Assembly: GCA_037962975.1 (NCBI GenBank)
Contig: CM075671.1
Coordinates: forward strand, 158,399,501-158,463,500
Length of the DNA stretch: 64,000 nt
Reading direction: 5' to 3'
Source of the DNA: Clitoria ternatea
Taxonomy: Eukaryota > Streptophyta > Magnoliopsida > Fabales > Fabaceae
Shown: positions 30,887-41,800 of the stretch, in pieces
Position numbering within the stretch: the first letter of the stretch is position 1
How the letters are laid out: every line of letters starts with the position of its first letter
Position numbers and translations under genes: made by a program
The notes under the pieces: model-generated
Told to the model about the DNA's origin: nothing
The model's database searches: none
The model's input: only the letters and a program-made list of their open reading frames with translations

Positions 30887-33800
30887 ATGGGTGAAAAGGG
30901 TAAAGATCCATGGTAGCTCCTTAGAACAACCAGTTTATAGTAGAATGATCCTCTATAAATAGACCACTAGCCTTCTTTGGTGAAGATTACCCATATTGGA
31001 AGGATGGGATGGAAATGTTCATTAAGTTCACACAATACAGCTTATGGAGAATCATCACCGATGGTGATCATCCCATTCCTGTTGATAAAGATGGGAAGCC
31101 CAAACCCGAGGATCAGTGAACTATGTTTGAAATAAAGAAAATAGAGACCAATGCCAAAGTCAGATTCCTTCTTACTTATGCTCTGAGTACAATAAGGTCT
31201 TTAGCTACAAGTCAGCTAAAGAAGTTCGGGATGCCCTTCAACACAACTATAAAGGAACCTCTAATGTGAAGAGATCTAAGAAGATACTATTGATAAAATA
31301 GTATGATACGTTCAAAATGGAGGAACATGAGACCGTGGACCAGATGTTTGGAAAATTCCAAACCTTGCTAAATAAGCTTTAAGCCTTGGGGACAACTCCA
31401 TCTACCAAAGATATAAATATCAAGCTCCTTAGGAGTTTTCCTGAGAGGTTTAATGCAAAATGCTCAGCCCTTGAGGAAGCCAAAAACCTTAGCACCCTCA
31501 CTCTTCATGAACTCCTTAGAGTGCTTAGAGTTCATGAGATAAAGCTAAAGCATAAAAAAGTCACTAAGCCTTCCTCCTCCAAAGGATTGCTCTAAAGTCT
31601 GAAGATTTGAGCAAGAAGTCTAAGGCTCTCAAGGATGAAAAGTCCACCAGTTTAGAACCAGACTCTAATGAGTTAAATGGAGACATGGACAAGGAGTTGG
31701 ATTTTATGACAGAGATTCTATAGGCTACTGAGAAAGAAGAAAGGCAGACATGGGAGATTTCAAAAGAAAGACCACAAAGGTAAATCCCAATTCAAATTTA
31801 AAATTGACAAGTCTTCTCTTGAGTCTTTTAACTATAGGAAACCATAACATATAAAAGTTGAATGTCTTCTCCTTAATAAAGACAAAAAGGACAAGAAAGA
31901 GAAGAAAAAGTTCTTCAAAAAGTAAAAGGGACTCATCACATAGGATGATGAGGATTCATCAAGTCTAAGAAAGAAAATAAGTCAACTCAGATCTGTTTAA
32001 TGGCCAACTTAAAATCAGACTCAGAGGCAAGCTCCAGTGACTTAAACTCTGAGGAAGTAAGTATCCTAAACTTAAGAAAAACTATGAACTTTTGCTTGAT
32101 GATTTTGCAAAATTACTGAAAATTTTCAAATATTTGAAAATAAAACACATTGGTATGATCACCGGATATGAAAACTAGATTTCAAAATTAAAAGAAGAAA
32201 GTTTTGATAAGAATATTCTAAATAAAATAGAAGAGAATGAGAGAATGCATCTTGAAGAGCTACGTAGACTTAAAGAAAGAAAATCTTATTTCAAAAACTG
32301 ATTTAGAAAACACCAAAGTGTATTGTAACTCTCAAGCTGATGAAATCAACAAGCTCCAAAAACAAGTGAGTTCACCCACTTCAGACCTAGGCAGGTTTGT
32401 CAATTGCACTAAAAATCTGAACAAGCTTTAGGGAAAATATCCTAAAGGCCATGACAAACCTAGTCTAGGTTATGTGGAGAAAGTTGATCTCAAGCAATCT
32501 TCCTCTCCTCTGTCTGTTCCAAAGAAACAGAAACATATAAAGTGTAATTATTGCAAGAGGCATGGTCATACGATAAATGATTATCACAAAATAAATGCAA
32601 AGGTTGCTAACCATGCAGGACCTAAAAAGATCTAGGTGCTAAGATCATTAATTATTCCTATTATAGATGTGCTTAAAGACAAAGACAAAGCATCAACACT
32701 GGTATCTGGATAGTGGATACTCGTATCATGACAGGAAGAAGGTCTATGTTCCTAGACCTGAAGCGGTTTAAAGATAGAATAGTTACCTTTAAAGGTAACT
32801 AGACCGGAAGCATCATCAGTACTGGTAAAATGGGTAAAATTCATTCCCCTATTATTGAGAATGTTTATCTTGTGAAAGGTCTAAGACATAACCTACTTAG
32901 CATAAGTCAATTTTGTGACAATAGGTATAAGGTCTTTTTTAATAAAGAAAAGTGTATTATCATCAATCATGATGGAACCCATACTCTTTTCTACAAACAG
33001 ACACAATGACCTTTACAAGGTTGATCTAAGTAAGTTGAATGATCAAAATGTAACATGTCTATTTTCAAACTTTAAAGAGAGATGGATCTAGCATAAGAAG
33101 CTTGGGCATGTAAGTCTAAAACATATTTCAAACTTCATAAAAAAGGCTTAGTTAAGGGACTGCCAAAAATCTCTTTTAACAGTTCCTTCCCTTGTGAAGC
33201 ATGTCAAAGAGGGAAATAACATAAAACCTCTTTTGAAAATAAAAATGTTATTTCCATAACCAAACCATTAAAACTGTTACATTTAGATTTGTTTGGTCCA
33301 TCTTATGTACAAATTCTGGCAGGAAAGAAGTATAGGTTTGTCATTGTTAATGATTACACAAGAATGACATGGGTATACTTCCTAGCCCACAAAGATGAGT
33401 TTGTGAAAGTATTTAAGATTTTTTGTAAGAAAATCTAGAATTAGAAAGGATTATATATTGGTACAATAAGAAGTGATCATGGCAGAGAATTTAAAAATAA
33501 AGTTTTTGAAAAATTCTACAATGAGTTTGGCATAACTCGTAGTTTTCTTCTCCAAGAACACCTCAACAAAATATTGTTGTGGAAAGGAAACATAGATCTT
33601 TGTAAGAAATGGCCAGAACAATGCTTTGTGAAAATGATCTTCCAAAATATTTCTGGGTAGAGGCTCTGAGCACTTCTTGTTATATTCAAATAGAATCCTT
33701 ATCAGACCAATACTAAACAAGACTCCCTATGAATTGTGGAAGGGAAGAAGACCCAAAATATCATATGACTACAGATGTTATATCCTCAGTACAAAAGGTC

Positions 33801-34378
33801 ATCTTGGAAAATTTGATTCTAAGTGTGATAAAGGGATATTCATGGGGTACTCGAGCACATCAAAATCTTATAGAGTTTTTAACATGAGAACTCAGACTAT
33901 TGAGGAATCAATGCATGTAAGATTTGATGATCTTCAAGATACTGACAAGAAATTGACAGATCTAGATATTAATGATGCAGGTATTCAACAACAAGAGTCT
34001 GACCCTACTCAGCCAGATTCAGCAAAAGATAGAAATAAAGAGTCTGAACAACTACCTTTAGTGTCTAAACCTGAGAAGCCTAGAGACTGGAAGTTTAAGG
34101 CCTATCATCCTTCAGACCTTATCATTTGAGATCAAGCTACTGGAATAAAGACTAAATCTAAACTTCTCAAACAATCAACCATAACTCTTGTCTCAAAATT
34201 AGAACCCAAATATGTGGCAAAAGCATTGGAAGATATGAACTGGATCATTGCCATGCAAGAGGAGTTGAACTAGTTTGAGAGAAATAAAGTTTGGACCTTT
34301 GTCCCAAGATCTAAGAACACAGGCATTATTGGAACCAAGTGGGTGTATAGAAATAAGCTTGATGAGGATGCAAAATCA
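30887..34378 (+). pseudogene. gag-pol: SIRE-like Ty1/copia gag-pol, heavily decayed and truncated in RT
   Basis: gag starts MGEKGKDP at 30887; the block FFGEDYPYWKDGMEMFI and the Leu/Lys-rich part near 31386-31595 follow. A zinc knuckle CNYCKRHGHTINDY lies at about 32545, a protease remnant with MTGRR and LRHNLLSISQF at 32700-32925, and the integrase zinc block KLGHVSLKHI at about 33100. Integrase/linker NKTPYELWKGRRP and GKFDSKCDKGIFMGY is at 33720-33850. The RT start MNWIIAMQEELN and GTKWVYRNKLDEDAKS is at 34235-34378. The copia order PR-IN-RT is clear. Dozens of stops and shifts occur, and RT breaks off about 150 bp before LTR-like sequence. No RNase H or 3' LTR is seen. Confidence 0.88.
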
Positions 34379-34543
34379 TGATATTTAGGATGAACAAGAT
34401 GAAGAAAATAGAGCTAAGATTTTGACAAGTTTTAAGGAAATTAATTAGACAATGGATTTCAATCAATATGTTTAACCCCATAGCATTATCTTCTCCTTAG
34501 GGTCTTTTAAAATCCTTGGCATACAGTCTTGAGCCCAAAATAC

Positions 34544-34845
34544 AAAGTGTCGGTATGATATGCGAACGATTGAAAGTCGGTCTATGGTTTTTGATGTAAT
34601 TACGTTATTTTAAGTCTATTTATTATTTTTTACCATGACTACCACCCATATTCTCATTATTCATCATAATTTCATACTTCTCAATATCATGTATTTTTCC
34701 AAAAATTATAACTACTTCCCTTACACATACACAAAATCAGAGTATAGAGTCGGCTGAAGCCTAGATTTTCTATAGAAACTCAGTAAAACATATGAAGATA
34801 GGTTTAGGGCCTCAAAGGTTTGTCCTAAAAATCAGGGGTGTTACA
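34544..34845. repeat. 3' end of an LTR, fragment
   Basis: Starts in AAAGTGTCGGTATGATA and ends ATCAGGGGTGTTACA. It resembles the last 340 bp (36730-37071) of the neighbouring LTR, including the GTGTCRGTAYGATA start and the GTCCTAARAA...GTTACA end. Only two bases (CT) separate it from the next LTR start. Confidence 0.65.
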
Positions 34846-34847
34846 CT

Positions 34848-37071
34848 TGTAATGCCCTTGGTTAACTAGGACTAAGTCCTCCATCGGATGTCCTAGTTAA
34901 CTAAGGTGTCACAGAATATCATTCACCACTTACGTTACTAGCTTATTTTTACTCTTTATTTCCTTAATAGTCCAAATTAAATCTCATAAATCTACCCATT
35001 TATTCCTTTCCCATTACGAGTTTATTTATGCATCACGTCCCTTAACGTCTTTTTCTCATTTTACATATTTCTCCTTCCTTTAACTATTATCTTCCTTCCT
35101 TACTAAAATTTCTTAACTTATCTTCAGATTTAGTCTAACATGATCGTACACACACGCATACACCTAACCATTTTCTTTATCAGTCCACCCAGGAGCACAG
35201 ATAAATACACATACATTTTTACATACAAATTTAAGTTGTTAAAATATTATTTCCATAATCTAGCCAATCGTGAACATAAAAATTAATTTTTTATCAAAAG
35301 GATAGTTACATGCAAAATTCATGATTTTTTGGAATTAATTTACTTTTCTTACTTAAATCGTATTTTTCCCTAATTTTGCATGTAGTCATGGTTTCGTCAG
35401 GAACCTAAGGGAAGTTCCCGCACTTATGCATGTCAATATTTTGACAAAGACGTCAGAGAACTCCCCCTTACCTCAGGTTCCTAAGCGAGGTTTCTGGGTA
35501 ACATTTTGATTCTCTGTTTCTTCTCGTTCCTTGGCCTCGGCGATAGCTCTGAAGTGTACACCAAATATCTTAAGAACTTCTTGTGCATGCAAGTTCAAAT
35601 CAAACGGGGTCTATGCATGGCCTCCAAAGAGGTGGTCGTGAGGTAGATGGTGAAAAAGGATGGGCCTTGACTTGAAGGTTGTCTTAGTTTTTCAAGGATA
35701 GTGGTGGAGAAGAACTTCTTTAGAGGAATCCTTTGCATGCATAGGGACAAAGTGATGATGATACCACTAAAGAGATGGTGTTGGGTAGGAAGAAAAGAAA
35801 GAGAGCTAAGAGGGTATCTTTAGTGGTGAGTGCCTCTCGGCCTTGAGTGATAAGAGAAGAGAGGAAAATGCAAGAGTGGAAGAGAATGAGGGAGTGGCAG
35901 TAAGAGAGAGATAAGAGAAAAGGCAAAGGTGTAATCTTAGAGGGCCTATTTATAGATGGAGGTGGGAAAGGCTAGAGTTGACATGTTTAGGGCTAGGTGT
36001 CAGTATTCTTGAGTGCATGAGTGAGTGGGAGATGAAGTGTCAAGGTGTGGTGCTACATGGGGCATGCATGGTGACACATGGCTTAACAAATTTATGTTTT
36101 CATTGGCATGAAAATGACATTTATTTCTGATAAGAATTAGGCAAAATGGTCAATATAAAATTTTTAGATCTCTTTTTTCACTTTCCAACGAGCAAAAGAT
36201 TGTCCAATTTTGATAATTATAGCAAAAGTTATGGCCAAAATACCAAGGACTAACAAATCTGGATGTGAAATTAGAATAGCCACTTAAAATAAAAATCGGG
36301 AATAATTGGTTGGGAATTAGATTTAGGTGTCTTCATAAGCGTTTTAGAGGATTTTATTATGAAAAGTATGAGACAAGAATCACTCAATTTCAATATTGGT
36401 AGAGAGAGTTATGATTAAAATACAAAAGGTGGTTTGGGTACCACGCGAATTCTAGGGCGAAAAAAAGAACTTAAAACTAGGAATGATTGGCTTAGAATTG
36501 GCCTTTAAGTTCTTCACGAGAATTATAGATATTTTTTTATGAAAATTTAGGGACAAGAATCATTCGATTTCGATATCAGGAGATGAAGTTACGCTGAAAA
36601 TAACGAAAAACATGCACATAATATTTTGCACCGAAAACAGACAAAGCTACAGAAAACAGATTTTGGAATTTTAATGAATCTAAGGAGAATTATTTAGAAA
36701 ACGGGTTTTGTCAAATATGTTTAACAAAGTGTCAGTACGATACACATACGTTCAGAAATTTATTTTACGTGTGTCGACGTAGTTACGCTACTTAAGTTTT
36801 ATTTATCATTTATTATCATTAATATTATATTTATCCTTATCATAATTCTCAATATTAAATATTTCCCCACAACTTACAATCACTTCTCTTGAAGTCACAA
36901 TACACACAACTATATCATAGGACTGGTCAAAACCTAAACGTTACCACTATCAATTAATACAGACACATACTAACATAGGCCGAAGCCTTACATTTTCCAT
37001 AAAACCCATAGTAGGGCATACCCAAGCAAGACTTAGGTTTGGGGTTTGTCCTAAGAACCCGAGATGTTACA
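34848..37071 (-). repeat. Left LTR of the short gypsy element (2.2 kb)
   Basis: Starts TGTAATGCCC and ends GAGATGTTACA, followed by CTCTCTCATCCTTTC, which on the minus strand is a purine tract next to an AAATTCTTGAAAGG-like pol end. Starts with a 12-bp perfect inverted repeat GTTAACTAGGAC/GTCCTAGTTAAC (34861-34901). The rest is AT-rich with no coding signal; the ORF at 35720-35926 is not credible. Confidence 0.65.
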
Positions 37072-38373
37072 CTCTCTCATCCTTTCAAGAATTTCATCCT
37101 TGATTTCTCTACACTTACTATAAACATCAAGGGAAAATCCTCATCCTAGTCACTTAACTTATCAGCTTGATTACTTTGCACACTATATGATCCTTATTGA
37201 CTTTATGTTCTAGACATCTTGCCTTCATGAACATAATTTCTTTAAACCAATATTTGATTCAAAACAAACTCGTATAATTCCTCAAGAGGTACATAAAAGA
37301 TTCTCAATGAGATAGAGGCAATGAACCAAGGTTATAACCAGATTATAGCACAACTTAGAGATTATAAGTCACTCCCTGAATGGGTTCGAACAACTTCTAG
37401 ATCAGTTTGAAACTAAGGATCTGATCAATAAAAGAAATTGATGACAAAGGTACAACAAAACATGCTTGGTACAAATTCTAAGGCACGCAGCCAGTAATTG
37501 TAAATAATTAAAATTCAAATCAAATCAGAGGGTCGGGAAAAGTTTTAAGGGATCTCAAAAACAAAGCAAGCATAGATCAAAGGATCTTGAGAAGGGATCA
37601 AGCTTCAAGAAATTGAGTCGAATCAAAAACTTAAGAATCATAGGTTCAAGGAATCAAATGGTAACAAGGTCCAATTTTTTGTCAACAGATTAATGTTAGA
37701 TAAATCAATACATTCAATTGCAATCAAAAAAAGAAAAAATATGTTAGCCTAAAAAGACACTAAGGATCACATTAAAGATGATTTAAAAGAATCAGTCTCA
37801 ATTAATCAAGAATCAAATAAAGGATTTAGTCAATGCACATTCAAGAAAATTTAGGGGAATTTCCAATAATAAGGCTTAACACAATCCAAGGGACGGTGTC
37901 AAGGAACCAAATTTCAACTCAAGGTTCAAGAACTAAAGCTCAAGCTTTAATTCCGTAATCAGAGACTTAGAGTTTCAAAGAAATCCATGGAAATCAATTA
38001 TAATGAAAGGAACATAGTAAAAAAATTTCAAGAAATTCAAGCATAGGTCAAAACAAAGGAACTGTCTCATAATCAACTTATCAAAATTGGAACAAAGTGG
38101 TCATGAGGCGACAATCCATGGTGAGGCTCACTCCCTGCATAGTCTAGTTGTCCTTCTTTGTCGAAGTCCATAATGGTTTCGATTCCCTCTTTCGTTGTGA
38201 CCTATACAGTTGTTATCAACCTTTGACATTGTAAGCAACGTCCTAAGCACTCGATGTTAATCAAGTAGTCTTTACCACACAAGTCCTAATAACTCTCAAA
38301 TAATCATTTAGAGTACAGTGGGGCATAATAGTCTATACCCCAAACCTGTTGAATCGACCATGCTCTGATACCA
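37072..38373 (-). other. Internal region without recognisable genes
   Basis: A/T- and A/G-rich, with many stops in all frames. It is bounded by a polypurine tract (left) and the primer site GCTCTGATACCA (38362-38373, minus-strand TGGTATCAGAGC). This is what a non-autonomous derivative would look like. Confidence 0.6.
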
Positions 38374-38376
38374 CCT

Positions 38377-39083
38377 TATAACGCCTTCAGTTAACTAGGC
38401 CTAAGTCCTCCATCGGATGTCCTAGTTAACTAAGGTGTTACGTAACTATTTTTCTGTAGAGAACAACGATGGATCAAAACATCAAAGGAAAACATTTTAT
38501 ACATTGCATGGCTTCAACAAAGACTTACATACTCTGAATGACAAGCATAAAGCAATCTAATTGTTACTCCATAACGTTAAGATTTTAACCATCTCCACTG
38601 TGGAACTCTGATGTTCCTACTACTTCTTTGAGTCCATCTTATGCAGACCTTAATATATAAACATACACAACATAAACACAAAACAAGAGGGGTGAGTTTA
38701 TCTCACTCCAGCCCTGTTGGAAAAACATGCAAAAGTACACTATCGTGCCTAACGAATTTCTTTCTTAGCTAAGGTAAGATTAGAATTTAAGACCTCAAGA
38801 TTGAATTTATTTCTTATTATCCTAAAGGGTTTTTTCTTTTCTTTTATTTATTTTCAACTGAAGCAAACTCATAAATTAAAAAATTATATTTAACATCAAG
38901 AGATCAAAGGAATGAACAATTTTTAAGACTATTTAAGAAAGCTTAGGCTTGTAAGAACTTTCACTATTAACATCTTGATTGAACCATTTTAAATCTTACC
39001 AACAATTTTTAATTCTTGTGGCAATTCCCTTAGGACTATCAATCTTCAATTGTGGCATCTTATTTATCTCAATAATTATTTTT
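38377..39083 (-). repeat. Start of the right LTR, cut by the next element
   Basis: Begins TATAACGCC (TG changed to TA), with the hairpin TTAACTAGG...CCTAGTTAA at 38391-38429. A GGGGTGAG motif near 38690 resembles other Tekay-type LTRs. I could not find its continuation right of 47920. Confidence 0.55.
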
Positions 39084-41800
39084 TGTGACGTCCTACACCA
39101 ATTTATATTTATTTCTACCCGTTTAATTAATTTCACAATAATTTTTTTCTCGATTAATTAATTTAAGGTTCAAAATAATTATTATATAGCATCACAAAAC
39201 CTTAAGACCCACTTAAGTTTAAAAGACCTCAAAAACCTGAAACAGGGGACTGACGCTGCGCGCCAGCCCCACACGTAGCGTTAGCCCTATTCTGCACACC
39301 TCACGCTACGCGTCAGCCTCATGCGTAGCGTGGGCATGACAGTAACAGCAACAGGTGTTGATACACATTTTAGACCAAATGGCCAACTTCTAACCTACCC
39401 AACTGGCCCGTTTTAGGTCCGATTGTCACGAAACTTTATGGGCCACATGTTTTCCCCATTTTGGAACTGTTGGCGCTGTCCATTTGCCAAAATTCCAACA
39501 TATGCGCAAGTTATGCATGAAATGCAGTTTAAACAAATTAGGTGCAAAACCCTTAAACCAAATACCCTAAATGGGTTCCAAATGGCCTAAGGCCAATGCA
39601 CACAGATTCTAAATATCGTAAGGAACCTATTGGTACCTTCCGGGGGTCTCAAAACCTGTCGGATCTTTAAATCACCTATTCAGTTCCTAAAATCCCCTAG
39701 TTATTCACTATATGCACAACTTCTTAATTTAATTAAATCCTCAATCAAACTTTCATCTACCATTCCATACATCACATACAACATTCATGCATATCACAGT
39801 TCCTGCCCATATCATTCGTCATTCACACATCATTGGCTCCGTGCCATAATTTCACATCATCATCATCAACAATTCATCTCATCACATCAAACGTAATCAT
39901 AACTAAATCATCATACATAATTTGTTATCTATCACACACCATAACAATCTATTGCTCATTATACACCTAAGCACATACATCTATACATTACATTCATTCA
40001 TTCATTCCCATTCCTTGGCATCATCCTTCTTCTTGGCGCACCTCCGCGGCATTAGCATCCTCCCTGTCACTGGTCACTAAAATGAAACAACAGCAAGGGT
40101 GAGTGTTTGGAATATCATAATTAATATAGAATGAAATATTAAACTTATTAATACCTACAGCTAACATTACATGAATTCTTGAGCTTCCTGCATTAATGCA
40201 TATACATACACATACATATACATATTCCTATGTATAAACCTCCTTTTACAATTTCCACACTAACACAAGCCATACACCTTAATTCCCAATTTACTTAATA
40301 CCACAGAATTCACATAATCCACATAATAATTCATACATCAAATACATATATCACACGATGTATTCATCCAAGTCATGCATGCATCAATCCACATCACAAT
40401 CTCAACTCATAATTCATTCTAGTTATACATCAAGTATCAATTTCACATAATCCACAACTAACTCACATGCATCTGACTCCTGGTATCCGGATACTCTAAG
40501 GATCGGCCTTCAGCTGGGAGTCCGACTTGACATCCCGTGAACCTGACTTGGTTCACCGAGCCCGACTTGGCTCTCCACCTCAACCACTAGGTCCGACTTG
40601 ACCATTGGGTAGCTCAACTGGGCATAAAGACCATGGGAGCCAGAAAACGAGGGGTATACATACCGTTGGCCATCCCATAACACATAATCACATTATATCA
40701 ACAATAAACAACATACGCAACTACCAGAAACTGGCATATGCTCACAATACAGGGCGACCGACTTGTCAAGCCCACCAAACATCATCACATGTATACATTA
40801 ATTCGCCAATAATCCATAACCCCACAGTCTTGGTTATACTCAAATATGCATGTATATTTCAAGGTGGAACTATCACACACACACTTATAAATATTACTTT
40901 CCTCATTCAAATCATTATTCACATCGATCAAAGTATTTATTCAATTTCATACTTAACTCAATCAAGATAATTCTTTATCAAACAATAATATAATCACATT
41001 CAACATACTTATAAAATTATATTAATTATATTTAACCACTCTATATCATCCCCAATATTTTCTAAATAATTGGTAACCCTCCCGAAGCTATCATATTATC
41101 AAATCCTAATTAATTATGACCCGAACACCCCCTTACCTCGATTCCAAGCTTCCTTAATTTGGTCGAGGTGTCGGTTGCGTCCTCCGGTAACTTGATTCAC
41201 TGCTCCACTTTCAAATTTGATGCCCGCTTCACCGCTTGCTCAACCAACACTCATTCCGGCACCTACAGTTACCGAAACACCAAACCAATTAGTACACCCC
41301 CTTCCTCACACTTCCAAACTCACCATTTAAGCTTCCCAATTCCATAAAACATAAAATCAAGGTCCCATCTACCCCATGCAAATTCGGATCCAAGAGAAGG
41401 ACGGGAAGAAACTAGAGATTAAAGGTCCCAATAGCCTCACCTTGCCTCCTAATGCCCAAAGATGCGAGGAATTGAATCTCCTCACAAGACCCAAGCAAAA
41501 TTGCCTTAGAGGAGAAGAAAATAAAGGAGAAAGAGTTCTGCCCGAACTGTTTTGCATGCCTCTATTTTAAGCTGATCGCGACACTGACACTACACTTCCT
41601 ACTGACGCTACACGTCAGCTCATTAATTCCTACCTGATGCTACCATCCCATCCACGCTACGCGTCAGGATCCTGATGCCAATTTTCCTTAAAATTCCATT
41701 TTCCACTTAATTTCCCATATATTATTATAACTTTAATCCAAATAATGCTTTTATTTATTTGTTATTTATTTTCTAATATTAAAACATGAAGGATGTTACA
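39084..41800 (-). repeat. Left LTR (3' LTR) of the deleted Tekay-type element, 2717 bp
   Basis: Aligned with 44883-47920 along its length. It lacks about 43 bp near 39170 that the right LTR has, and lacks the MITE. It contains GC-rich ACGCTACGCGT palindromes (39250-39345 and 41585-41665) and a hairpin array with a constant loop (40516-40603). Small ORFs such as 39630-39896 and 40605-40970 recur in the right LTR only because the LTR is duplicated. Confidence 0.93.
40516..40603. repeat. Hairpin array with constant YGACTT loop
   Basis: GGGAGTC-CGACTT-GACATCCC (40516-40536), GTGAACC-TGACTT-GGTTCAC (40537-40556), GAGCC-CGACTT-GGCTC (40558-40573) and GGTC-CGACTT-GACC (40590-40603). Loop constant, stems unrelated. 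Confidence 0.8.

Larger units (their letters stand above)
34848..39083 (-). mobile_element. Short minus-strand gypsy element, apparently non-coding
   Basis: Left LTR 34848-37071, an internal region of only about 1.3 kb, a minus-strand iMet primer site (38362-38373), then the start of the right LTR (38377). The two LTR starts share about 62 bp (AACTAGGxCTAAGTCCTCCA and its hairpin) and then diverge, so one has a deletion or the pair is mixed. The internal region has no gag or pol that I can see. The right LTR is not followed past 39083, where another element begins. Confidence 0.6.

Noticed and set aside
39630..40970. Small ORFs (88 and 121 codons) conserved at 39630/45468 and 40605/46443
   Set aside because: Conservation is explained by LTR duplication; the translations are low-complexity His/Ile/Ser-rich with no known domain.
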